Assembly: GCA_003266075.1 (NCBI GenBank)
Contig: MUZZ01000074.1
Location: forward strand, 1 to 14,007
Direction of reading: 5' to 3'
Source of the DNA: Methanosphaera sp. rholeuAM74
GTDB lineage: Archaea; Methanobacteriota; Methanobacteria; Methanobacteriales; Methanobacteriaceae
Length of the DNA: 14,007 nt
Made by a program: the position numbers and the translations under genes. Positions 1 to 6,317 of this stretch are shown one piece after another. A model generated the notes under the pieces. It saw only the letters and a list, made by a program, of their open reading frames with translations. It was not told the origin of the DNA and did no database searches. Position 1 is the stretch's first letter. Every line of letters begins with the position of its first letter.

Positions 1-100
1 CAAAGTATCCATCATCTTCGCCATGTCCACTGAACATGACAAGAGGAGCAATGATTAATATTGCTACTATTACTAGTAAACCTATATTTTTCCAATCCAT
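1..100 (-). CDS. cbiN: Cobalt ECF transporter subunit CbiN (partial, 5' part only)
   Basis: The reverse strand reads MDWKNIGLLVIVAILIIAP and continues through a short loop with HGEDDGYF before leaving the window; about 33 residues are visible. A short basic start, one hydrophobic membrane helix and an acidic extracytoplasmic stretch are typical of CbiN, the small accessory protein of the CbiMNQO cobalt transporter. The ATG lies one base after the cbiM stop codon. The ribosome binding site (AGGAG) sits inside the last codons of cbiM, so the two are translationally coupled. Family knowledge: CbiN works with CbiM in the membrane to bring in Co2+ for corrinoid synthesis. cbiQ and cbiO would be expected further left, outside the window. 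Confidence 0.85.
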   Translation of the reverse strand, partial: MDWKNIGLLVIVAILIIAPLVMFSGHGEDDGYF

Positions 101-101
101 T

Positions 102-776
102 TTAATTCGCTCCTGCTTCTTCTTCACTAATTACACCTAATTTTACAAGAATATCTGGTCTTGCATTCATGATGTAATTGAATATTACAAGTGTTAATAT
201 ACCTTCAGCTACTGCTAATGGTATCTGTGTTACAGCAAATATTCCCATGAATGTACCAAATGCTGTTGCCATATCTGGTGATGGGAATGCTAATGCTAAT
301 TCTACTGCTGTTGTGACGTATGTCATTATATCTGCTACGAATGCTACAAAGAACATTGTTATTGGTGCAGATAAGTTTGCTGCTCTGAGTGCTTTCCATA
401 CGATGAAACCACATACTGGACCAACTATACCCATAGAGAATATGTTTGCTCCTAGTGTTGTTAATCCACCGTGTGCTAGTAATATAGCTTGGAATAAAAG
501 CACTATTGTTGCTAGAACTGCGGAAACTGCCGGACCAAAGAGTACTGTACCTAATCCATTACCACATGGATGTGAACAACTACCTGTTACTGATGGCATT
601 TTCAGTGAGGATAAGATAAACATAAATGCTCCTGAAAGTGCTAGTAGAGGTAGAGCTTCATCATTATTTTCAGTAGCTTTTTTAATTTGCATAATACCCC
701 AAATTACAACTACTGCTGAGATAATAAACCATACAGCACACCAAAATGGTGGCAAGAAACCTTCCATTATGTGCAT
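102..776 (-). CDS. cbiM: Cobalt transport protein CbiM (substrate-specific membrane component)
   Basis: A 224-residue integral membrane protein starting MHIMEGFLP, the conserved CbiM N-terminus in which His2 and the amino terminus help bind the metal. A second conserved metal-site segment, GSCSHPCGNGLG, is at residues 65-76 (His69). About six or seven hydrophobic helices follow, for example near 12-30, 46-60, 80-100, 113-130, 137-160 and 180-200. The length is normal for the family. The start is well supported: GGAGG lies upstream of the ATG and MHI(M/P)EG is the family start. CbiM is the S-component of an ECF-type ABC transporter. The adjoining cbiN and the MEG form favour cobalt over nickel, but metal choice is inferred. 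Methanogens need cobalt for corrinoid methyltransferases. Third codon positions are often T, unlike the plus-strand genes in this half of the window. Confidence 0.93.
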   Translation of the reverse strand: MHIMEGFLPPFWCAVWFIISAVVVIWGIMQIKKATENNDEALPLLALSGAFMFILSSLKMPSVTGSCSHPCGNGLGTVLFGPAVSAVLATIVLLFQAILLAHGGLTTLGANIFSMGIVGPVCGFIVWKALRAANLSAPITMFFVAFVADIMTYVTTAVELALAFPSPDMATAFGTFMGIFAVTQIPLAVAEGILTLVIFNYIMNARPDILVKLGVISEEEAGAN

Positions 777-1235
777 ATTTTATTTCCTCCGTTAACAAAA
801 AAACATATCGCATATATTAATAACTTCCATGAATGTTGTATTAAAAGTTGTTGTGATGAAACCTTATTAACATATAAGTATATTTTTCTAAAAAATAATA
901 TTTAAATATATTGGTTTTAGGATAAAGCAAAACTTATAATTTTATTAAGATTTTTTGAAAAAACGGGAAAAGTATTTGGAACAAAAGAAAAAAAATAAAA
1001 GAGAATAAGAAATGAAATAATGAAAAATAAAACAAAAAAAACAGAAAAGAACGAATGATGACAAAAATAAAACTAAAAAAAACATAAGAATCTTTAAAGA
1101 AGACCACAAATAAAATAAAAAAATTTAAACCCAAAAATTAAAAAACCTTTGAATAAAAAATTAGAAAAACGAATCAAATTAAATAAACATTACTTTAAAA
1201 AAATACATAAAAACAAAAGGACATAAATAATACAC
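777..1235. other. Divergent intergenic region between cbiM and pyrF
   Basis: No convincing gene lies in these 459 bases. The left part (about 800-915) is mixed AT-rich sequence and must hold the cbiM promoter; candidate TATA-like stretches on the minus strand lie around 870-885 and 898-910. The right part (about 950-1235) is extremely A-rich on the plus strand: 1021-1080 alone has 43 A against 6 T. A TTTTTTGAAAAAA palindrome is at 951-963. A TATA-like TTTAAAAAAATA at 1194-1205 would suit pyrF. The 66-residue Phe/Leu/Ile-rich reading frame on the minus strand here is a product of the poly-A bias. Confidence 0.6.
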
Positions 1236-1886
1236 ATGAAATTTAAAAACAAAATAATACTGGCATTAGATACAGAAGAGGAAAAAGAAACATACAACGT
1301 GCTAAACGATGTAACAGAACATCTGAACACAATAAAAATAGGATACCCACTAACACTGAGTTTAGGACCACAAATAATAAAGAAAATAAAAGAAGAATAT
1401 GATGTACAGATAATAGCAGACTTCAAAGTAGCAGACATAGATGCAACAAACGAAAAAATCGTCACCACAACACTCAACTGGGGTGCAGACGCAATAATAG
1501 TACATGGATTCACAGGAGAAGACAGCGTCCAAGCATGCCAAAAGGCAGCCCAAAAACAAAACAAAGAAATATTCCTGCTAACAGAAATGTCACATCCTGG
1601 AGCAGACAAATTCCTAAAACCAGTATCACTAGAAATAGCAAAAATGGGAGTAGAACTTGGAATAACAAACTACGTAGCACCAGCAACAAAACTAGACAGA
1701 TTAAAAAAAATAAGAGAAATAGTTGGTAAGGATTCTACAATAATATCCCCGGGAGTAGGAACACAGGGAGGAAGTGCAAAACAAACCCTGAAATATGCCA
1801 ATGCAGCCATAATAGGACGAAGCATCTACAACTCACCAAAACCTAGAGAAGCACTAGAGGATATCATAAACTCTATCAAAGACTAA
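1236..1886 (+). CDS. pyrF: Orotidine 5'-phosphate decarboxylase
   Basis: A 216-residue single-domain TIM barrel that converts OMP to UMP, the last step of de novo pyrimidine synthesis, in the cytoplasm. The catalytic set is complete: Asp12 (LALD), Lys34 (IKIG), and the Asp62-x-Lys64-x-x-Asp67 array in DFKVADI. The phosphate-gripping segments are GVGTQGG at 173-179 with Gln177, and Arg195 in IIGRSIY. The spacing matches the Methanothermobacter enzyme with a constant offset of eight residues. The start is the only ATG fitting the family N-terminus; the ribosome binding site is weak (AAAGG about 15 bases upstream). Codons end mainly in A (ATA, ACA, GCA, CTA). The last 33 bases overlap the convergent membrane-protein gene on the other strand. 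Confidence 0.96.
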   Translation: MKFKNKIILALDTEEEKETYNVLNDVTEHLNTIKIGYPLTLSLGPQIIKKIKEEYDVQIIADFKVADIDATNEKIVTTTLNWGADAIIVHGFTGEDSVQACQKAAQKQNKEIFLLTEMSHPGADKFLKPVSLEIAKMGVELGITNYVAPATKLDRLKKIREIVGKDSTIISPGVGTQGGSAKQTLKYANAAIIGRSIYNSPKPREALEDIINSIKD

Positions 1887-2435
1887 GCCAGCAAATTCAT
1901 AGAACACGTCAAACAAGCACAAATAAACAACTGTTAATGGTTCAAAATATACAATAAAAGACCAAGCAAATAAATAGTGCAACAATCCCAGAACAGACAA
2001 TAATAAGACGAAGACCTTCAACATACACCTATACCTGAAGAAAACTTTCAAAAAGGATCCAAATCCACCTACTCCCCATTCATTTTTATCAGACTTATCA
2101 TTACCCCATTCATCAATAACACCAGCAACAACACATAACAATAGTGCCAACCAACTAAACGTGGGTACGCCAATGAAGTAAAATAAGATGATCAACAAAA
2201 TAGCAGACAGTATATGATTTACACAGTCAACCTTGAATGCCAACACATTTGAAACTAGTATTGAAAGGAAAATACATGCTGCATCACCACTATAATGGGA
2301 TATAAGCACAGTAAATAAAACACATAACAATCCCGTGATGATAGCAAAGAACTTGTCATCAACCTTATCAAATCCTTCATCAGATAACTTCATAAAAAAG
2401 CCAGATAAAGAATAACATATAACCTCCAATAACAT
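1854..2435 (-). CDS. Uncharacterised multi-spanning membrane protein
   Basis: A 193-residue hydrophobic protein I cannot assign to a characterised family. Predicted membrane segments lie near residues 30-46, 52-65, 70-90, 92-108, 138-155 and 158-180. A polar loop between the fourth and fifth (about 108-125) carries DEWGNDKSDKNEW, and another short acidic patch follows the N-terminus (SDEGFDKVDDK). The start is supported by AGGTG six bases upstream. That AGGTG includes the TAG stop of deoxyhypusine synthase, so the two genes are separated by only eight bases and are very likely co-transcribed. At the other end it overlaps pyrF tail to tail. The reading frame is intact and the T/G-ending codons match other minus-strand genes nearby, so it is probably a real gene. 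The function is unknown; the operon position does not by itself imply a role in hypusine synthesis. Confidence 0.8.
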   Translation of the reverse strand: MLLEVICYSLSGFFMKLSDEGFDKVDDKFFAIITGLLCVLFTVLISHYSGDAACIFLSILVSNVLAFKVDCVNHILSAILLIILFYFIGVPTFSWLALLLCVVAGVIDEWGNDKSDKNEWGVGGFGSFLKVFFRYRCMLKVFVLLLSVLGLLHYLFAWSFIVYFEPLTVVYLCLFDVFYEFAGLVFDRVYDIL

Positions 2436-2443
2436 ATATACAC

Positions 2444-3361
2444 CTATCTTATTTTATCCAATGCACCCGCCACAATTAAAGGAAAAAGTACTGTAGCATC
2501 ACCTACAACAGTGACAAGATTAGAACCCTTCTTAGCTTTAGCCCAAGACTTGGCTTCCTCCAATGGTGCACCACTAAGGCTTCCACCTTCGCTTCTATCT
2601 AGTGTAATCTGTATACCAGCATCGATACCACCAGTAAGAATATTGGATGCTAGAGTGTAATGTTTTGGAAGTCCTCCACCAAGCATACATGCTGTAACCT
2701 TCTTAGAGTTATATACGAAGTCTGATAAATAGTTCATATCCCCAACAGCACTAATAGTGAAATCATGGTCTTGGCAATATATCCACAACTGTAATCCAAT
2801 CATACAATCAATTAAGCCCGGAGCAAATATCGGTACATCATTAAGTGCTGCTGTTCTTATTATTGATTCATCATCATCTACCAGCAAACCTATTTCATAT
2901 ATGAAGTTTTTTATCGAGATAGTATCATACTTAGTATTTATTTGTGAGAATATCTTCTGAATCTCTTGTTCAAATACCTCAAAGTCATCGGATTTAGTGT
3001 AGATGTCACCTATCCTTCCAAGTCCACTATCCTGTAGTTGTTCATCGTCATTAGTTATGCCAGAGTAGTGTCTTCCACCGAAGGATTCTACAAGGTCATG
3101 TGTGAGGTTTGCTCCACTTGAAACTATTAGATCAACATAGTTGTTTGCCACTAAATCTCTTACCACCTTTCTTAAACCACCAGGAATCATTGGTCCAGCT
3201 AAACTTAAGAATACTTTAGTGTCAGGGTCTTTAATGGAATCAGCCAGTAACTTAGTAGCGTGGGATAATCTTTTAGCACCAAGTACTCCAGATTGCTCCA
3301 ATTGCTCCATAAAATCAGATATTGTCATGCCTTCTTCAATATGTAAATGTTTAACTTTCAA
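2444..3361 (-). CDS. dys: Deoxyhypusine synthase
   Basis: A 305-residue NAD-dependent enzyme that transfers the aminobutyl group of spermidine to one lysine of archaeal aIF5A, the first step of hypusine formation. Visible signatures: SLAGPMIPGGLR (53-64), IVSSGANLTHDL (79-90), and GGGLPKHY (228-235) with Lys233 at the position of the lysine that forms the enzyme-imine intermediate. Further on are the EGGSLSGAPLEEAKSW segment (258-273) and GDATVLFPLI (287-296). The length is normal for archaeal enzymes. The start codon is TTG at 3361: GGGGGAA lies seven bases upstream and the first residues (MKVKHLHIEEGMTISDF) match the family. The next ATG would remove the first eleven residues. It precedes the membrane-protein gene in a tight pair and lies 74 bases downstream of the CBS regulator. 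Confidence 0.95.
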   Translation of the reverse strand: MKVKHLHIEEGMTISDFMEQLEQSGVLGAKRLSHATKLLADSIKDPDTKVFLSLAGPMIPGGLRKVVRDLVANNYVDLIVSSGANLTHDLVESFGGRHYSGITNDDEQLQDSGLGRIGDIYTKSDDFEVFEQEIQKIFSQINTKYDTISIKNFIYEIGLLVDDDESIIRTAALNDVPIFAPGLIDCMIGLQLWIYCQDHDFTISAVGDMNYLSDFVYNSKKVTACMLGGGLPKHYTLASNILTGGIDAGIQITLDRSEGGSLSGAPLEEAKSWAKAKKGSNLVTVVGDATVLFPLIVAGALDKIR

Positions 3362-3435
3362 GTAGAAATTCCCCCATAATATAATAAATTTAAATAAAAA
3401 TAGAAAAAGAGACTGACCATATTAATAAAAATAAA
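3362..3435 (-). promoter_or_regulatory. Spacer with possible terminator and promoter before deoxyhypusine synthase
   Basis: Read on the minus strand, this 74-base spacer holds T-rich tracts (complement of about 3390-3411), which could end the CBS regulator transcript as archaeal oligo-T terminators do. A TAAATTTAAATA-like TATA element follows at 3385-3396, then the GGGGGAA ribosome binding site at 3369-3375. Whether dys has its own promoter or is read through from the regulator cannot be decided from sequence. Confidence 0.35.
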
Positions 3436-4314
3436 TTATGCTATTACTAGTCTCTCTAGTATGTCCTTGAATGATACTACGCCAGAAATCTTCTCATCCT
3501 CATCCAGTAAGACCATTAATGATAAATTATTCTGATACATCATGTCCATTGCACTCATCAATGTTATATCCTCTTTGCATGTGATAACATGTGTGTCCAT
3601 GAAGCTTTTAGCCCTAATCTCAAATACCTTTTCAGAAATCATCTTAACTATATCCTGGAACATGACTATACCTTTAAGGTCATCTCCATCAACTACTGGT
3701 GCACCTCTAATGTTCTCAGAGATTAATAGTTCTGCTACATCAGATATGTCTGTATTTTGGTCTATTGTTATCACATCAGTTGTGGCTATTTCTTTTACCT
3801 TGATATTTGGTACGCTTTGTATGTTTTCGGTTTTCAATAGTAATACGTTGTCGACATCATCTCTACCCACTATTGTCCCATTTACAGTTAAATTGTTTAC
3901 TGGTGTTGGACCTATCTTTATATGGTCATCCAAATCCAATTGCTTTATATCCCCCAAAACTGATATTGTGGCTTCACAGTCCCCAGGTTTAAGTATGCTG
4001 TTGAATTCAATTTTATTGACAGAAAGATCTTCAACGAGTTTTTCATTGACGTATATTGGAACATGAATTTCACATGGATCGTTTTGAATATTAAGTGTAT
4101 GATATGCTTCTAGTGTTGGCTTGTATCCACCTCTTGGACCTGGTACTCCCTTTACTAAGCCTAGACTTCGTAGTGATTGCATTTGGTTTCTTATTGTTCC
4201 AGCATTTCTACCCATTATCTCTGCTATGTTTTCACACTTTACAGAGGTACATTTTGATTTACGATACAAATTTATTAGACTTTGTAATATTTCTTTTTGA
4301 ACTGATGTAAGCAT
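3436..4314 (-). CDS. Winged-helix transcriptional regulator with paired CBS domains
   Basis: A 292-residue protein with three parts. Residues 1-70 form a winged helix-turn-helix: the IAEIMGRNAGTIRNQMQSLRSLGLV segment (30-54) is the recognition region, and a PGPRGGY wing is at 58-64. Residues 80-165 form a middle region of unknown type, with short beta-like stretches and a GTIVGRDDVDNVLLL segment. Residues 173-230 and 236-290 are two CBS motifs, with RGAPVVDGDDLKGIV (203-217) and SLMVLLDEDEKISGVV (265-280). Paired CBS domains usually bind adenosyl ligands such as AMP, ATP or SAM, so this is probably a ligand-sensing DNA-binding regulator in the cytoplasm. AAGGGAT upstream of the ATG supports the start. 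A palindrome at 4360-4380 in front of the gene could be its own operator. Targets are unknown; neighbouring dys or atwA are possible. Confidence 0.85.
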   Translation of the reverse strand: MLTSVQKEILQSLINLYRKSKCTSVKCENIAEIMGRNAGTIRNQMQSLRSLGLVKGVPGPRGGYKPTLEAYHTLNIQNDPCEIHVPIYVNEKLVEDLSVNKIEFNSILKPGDCEATISVLGDIKQLDLDDHIKIGPTPVNNLTVNGTIVGRDDVDNVLLLKTENIQSVPNIKVKEIATTDVITIDQNTDISDVAELLISENIRGAPVVDGDDLKGIVMFQDIVKMISEKVFEIRAKSFMDTHVITCKEDITLMSAMDMMYQNNLSLMVLLDEDEKISGVVSFKDILERLVIA

Positions 4315-4660
4315 AGAAATCCCTTTAAAATAATATAATCATGATAAATTTAACCATGAAACCCACATATTTTATGGGTTGTGAGGTATATTAATATCAT
4401 TTAAATAAACTTTTATAAGCTATATAATAAAAACTTTGTGATAAATTATTATGAATAATACAAGAATTATTTGAAAGTAATACATATTTATAAGAAAAAA
4501 TAGGAAACCAAACAGTACATAATAAACCAAAAAAAGAAAAACAAGAACAAAAGAAAAAATTAAGACCTGACCGACATCAAAGAAAAATAAAATAAATATT
4601 TAATAATTAGAAAAAACATAAATAGAGAACATATTTGTAAGGGAAATCATTTCAGGTGTA
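4315..4660. other. Divergent intergenic region between the CBS regulator and atwA
   Basis: No gene is supported in these 346 bases. The left end holds the regulator's ribosome binding site and a TATA-like stretch (about 4328-4337 on the minus strand), then the inverted repeat at 4360-4380. The stretch 4500-4620 is strongly A-rich on the plus strand (4501-4560: 41 A, 5 T). A TATA-like AAATATTTAATA at 4594-4605 would place an atwA transcript start near 4628, leaving a leader of about 30 bases that holds the AGGTG ribosome binding site. Confidence 0.55.
4360..4380. promoter_or_regulatory. Inverted repeat AACCCA-N9-TGGGTT, possible operator
   Basis: AACCCA at 4360-4365 is the exact reverse complement of TGGGTT at 4375-4380, with a 9-base AT-rich spacer. 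The arms contain three consecutive G:C pairs in an otherwise very AT-rich spacer, so it stands out. It lies 46-66 bases upstream of the CBS regulator start and on the same side as the atwA promoter region. Half-site spacing of about 1.5 helical turns suits a dimeric winged-helix protein. An RNA hairpin or chance palindrome is also possible. Confidence 0.35.
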
Positions 4661-6259
4661 ATGATGAAATTTATAGAAATAAAAAATATTACCAAAAAAT
4701 TTGACAACGAAATAGTACTAAACAATCTGAACATAGACATAGACGAAGGAGAAGTACTTGGAATACTAGGAAAAAGTGGATCAGGAAAATCAGTACTACT
4801 AAACATGCTAAGAGGAATAGAAGAATACAAGCCAGATGAAGGAGAAGTTCTATACCACGTATGCCAATGCCCAGAATGTGGAAGAATAGACGCACCATCC
4901 CAAGAAAACAAACAATGCAAATGTGGACACACACTAGAAAAAACCACAATTAACCTATGGCAAGCAACTCCAGCACAACAAGCAGCACTAAAAAGAAGAA
5001 TATCAATCATGTTACAAAGAACATTCGCACTATACGAAGAAAAAACTGTGATTGAAAACATAATGGAAGCATTCGAGGATCAAAGAGACGAAACAAATGT
5101 AGACAAAGCAATAAACCTTCTGAAAATGACCAGAATGGAACATAGGATTACTCATGTGGCAAGAGACCTGAGTGGTGGAGAAAAACAGAGAATAGTACTA
5201 GCAAGACAGCTAGCAAAAAATCCGATGATATTCCTAGCAGACGAACCGACAGGAACACTAGACCCACAAACAGCAGAGCTACTACACAACGCACTACTAA
5301 GTGGAGTAAAAGACAAAAAAATCACGATGGTACTTAACTCCCACTGGCCAGAAGTAATAGAAGACCTATCTGACAGGGTAATATGGCTAGAAAAAGGGGA
5401 AATCAAAGAAGAAGGAGAACCAAAAGAAGTAGTATCACACTTTGTAGAAGAAATTCCACAAGTAGAAAAACATGAAAAAATAGAAACAAACAAACCACTA
5501 ATCGAAATGAAAGACCTCAAAAAATATTACTTCTCAGTTTCAAGAGGAGTAGTAAAATCCGTAGACGGTGTAACCCTAACAATCAACGAAGGAGAAATAA
5601 GTAGTATAGTAGGACTAAGTGGAGCAGGAAAAACAACATTATCCAAGGTAATAGCAGGACTAGTAGAACCAAGTGGTGGAGAAATAAAAATCAAACTAGG
5701 AGATGAATGGGTTGACATGGCTAAAAAAGGACCAAAACACAGGGGACGTGTCACACCACACATCGGTTTACTACACCAAGACTTCAGCCTATACCCATAC
5801 AAAACTATACTAGGAAACCTAACCGATGCGATAAACCTAGAGTTGCCATCAGAATTTGCTAAAATGAAATCAATACATGTGCTAACAGCAGTAGGTTTCA
5901 CACAGGAAGAGGCAGAAAAATTACTGACAAAATATCCTGACCAGATGAGTGGAGGAGAAAGACACAGAATAGCAATAGCACAAGTACTCATAAAAGAACC
6001 GTTCATAGTACTCCTAGATGAACCAACAGGAACAATGGATCCAATAACTAGAAGAAACGTAGCAGAATCAATACTAAATGCTAGAAGAGAACTAGATCAA
6101 ACATTCATAATCATCTCACACGACATGGACTTCGTACTAGAATGCTGTGATACAGCATCACTCATGAGAGCAGGAAAACTATTAGACCACGGAAAACCAG
6201 AAGACATAGTAAAACAACTGACAAACGAAGAAAAAGCAGATATGCTGAAAAATAACTAA
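4661..6259 (+). CDS. atwA: Methyl-coenzyme M reductase system component A2 (twin ABC ATPase)
   Basis: A 532-residue soluble protein with two ABC ATPase domains and no membrane segments. Domain 1: Walker A GKSGSGKS (37-44), signature LSGGEKQR (170-177), Walker B MIFLADEPTG (189-198). Domain 2: Walker A GLSGAGKT (318-325), signature MSGGERHR (429-436), Walker B FIVLLDEPTG (448-457), switch histidine in IIISHD. Domain 1 has a cysteine cluster between Walker A and the Q-loop: Cys68, 70, 73, 86 and 88. Component A2 is the ATP-dependent factor that, with other proteins, reductively activates the nickel cofactor F430 of methyl-coenzyme M reductase. Two ATGs stand in tandem (4661 and 4664); AGGTG at 4654-4658 is better spaced for the second. 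It is transcribed alone, convergent with the cofH paralogue. A-ending codons (CTA, ATA, ACA, GCA, AGA) dominate. Confidence 0.93.
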   Translation: MMKFIEIKNITKKFDNEIVLNNLNIDIDEGEVLGILGKSGSGKSVLLNMLRGIEEYKPDEGEVLYHVCQCPECGRIDAPSQENKQCKCGHTLEKTTINLWQATPAQQAALKRRISIMLQRTFALYEEKTVIENIMEAFEDQRDETNVDKAINLLKMTRMEHRITHVARDLSGGEKQRIVLARQLAKNPMIFLADEPTGTLDPQTAELLHNALLSGVKDKKITMVLNSHWPEVIEDLSDRVIWLEKGEIKEEGEPKEVVSHFVEEIPQVEKHEKIETNKPLIEMKDLKKYYFSVSRGVVKSVDGVTLTINEGEISSIVGLSGAGKTTLSKVIAGLVEPSGGEIKIKLGDEWVDMAKKGPKHRGRVTPHIGLLHQDFSLYPYKTILGNLTDAINLELPSEFAKMKSIHVLTAVGFTQEEAEKLLTKYPDQMSGGERHRIAIAQVLIKEPFIVLLDEPTGTMDPITRRNVAESILNARRELDQTFIIISHDMDFVLECCDTASLMRAGKLLDHGKPEDIVKQLTNEEKADMLKNN

Positions 6260-6317
6260 AAAGATTTCCCATATTCCACACTTAAACACCCCAATTACTT
6301 TTTTTAAATATTTGAAA
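6260..6317. terminator. Convergent spacer with T-run after atwA
   Basis: This 58-base spacer separates the ends of atwA and the cofH paralogue. A run of seven or eight T at about 6299-6306 on the plus strand is a plausible oligo-T terminator for atwA. No stable hairpin was seen. The strand-composition change discussed in the findings falls here. Confidence 0.45.

Noticed and set aside
178..795. Plus-strand open frame of 205 codons opposite cbiM
   Set aside because: It lies fully antisense to a clear CbiM, has no family motif, and its Asn/Thr/Pro/Ala-rich content is what the reverse of a hydrophobic gene gives.
833..873. ATGTT...AACAT pair upstream of cbiM as a metal-regulator operator
   Set aside because: Only five exact bases per arm at a wide spacing in AT-rich DNA; too weak to support a NikR-like or other operator.
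951..963. TTTTTTGAAAAAA palindrome as a terminator hairpin
   Set aside because: No gene reads into it from either side (cbiM and pyrF diverge), and such A/T palindromes are expected by chance here.
934..1134. 66-residue Phe/Leu/Ile-rich frame on the minus strand
   Set aside because: It comes from reading the A-rich tract backwards; no ribosome binding site or conserved pattern is seen.
950..1235. A-rich spacer as a CRISPR array or tandem repeat
   Set aside because: No repeat unit recurs with regular spacing; the similarity along the tract is compositional only.
5527..6006. Long minus-strand frame inside atwA
   Set aside because: Shadow of the second ABC domain, in a Ser/Pro-rich antisense frame with no start signal.
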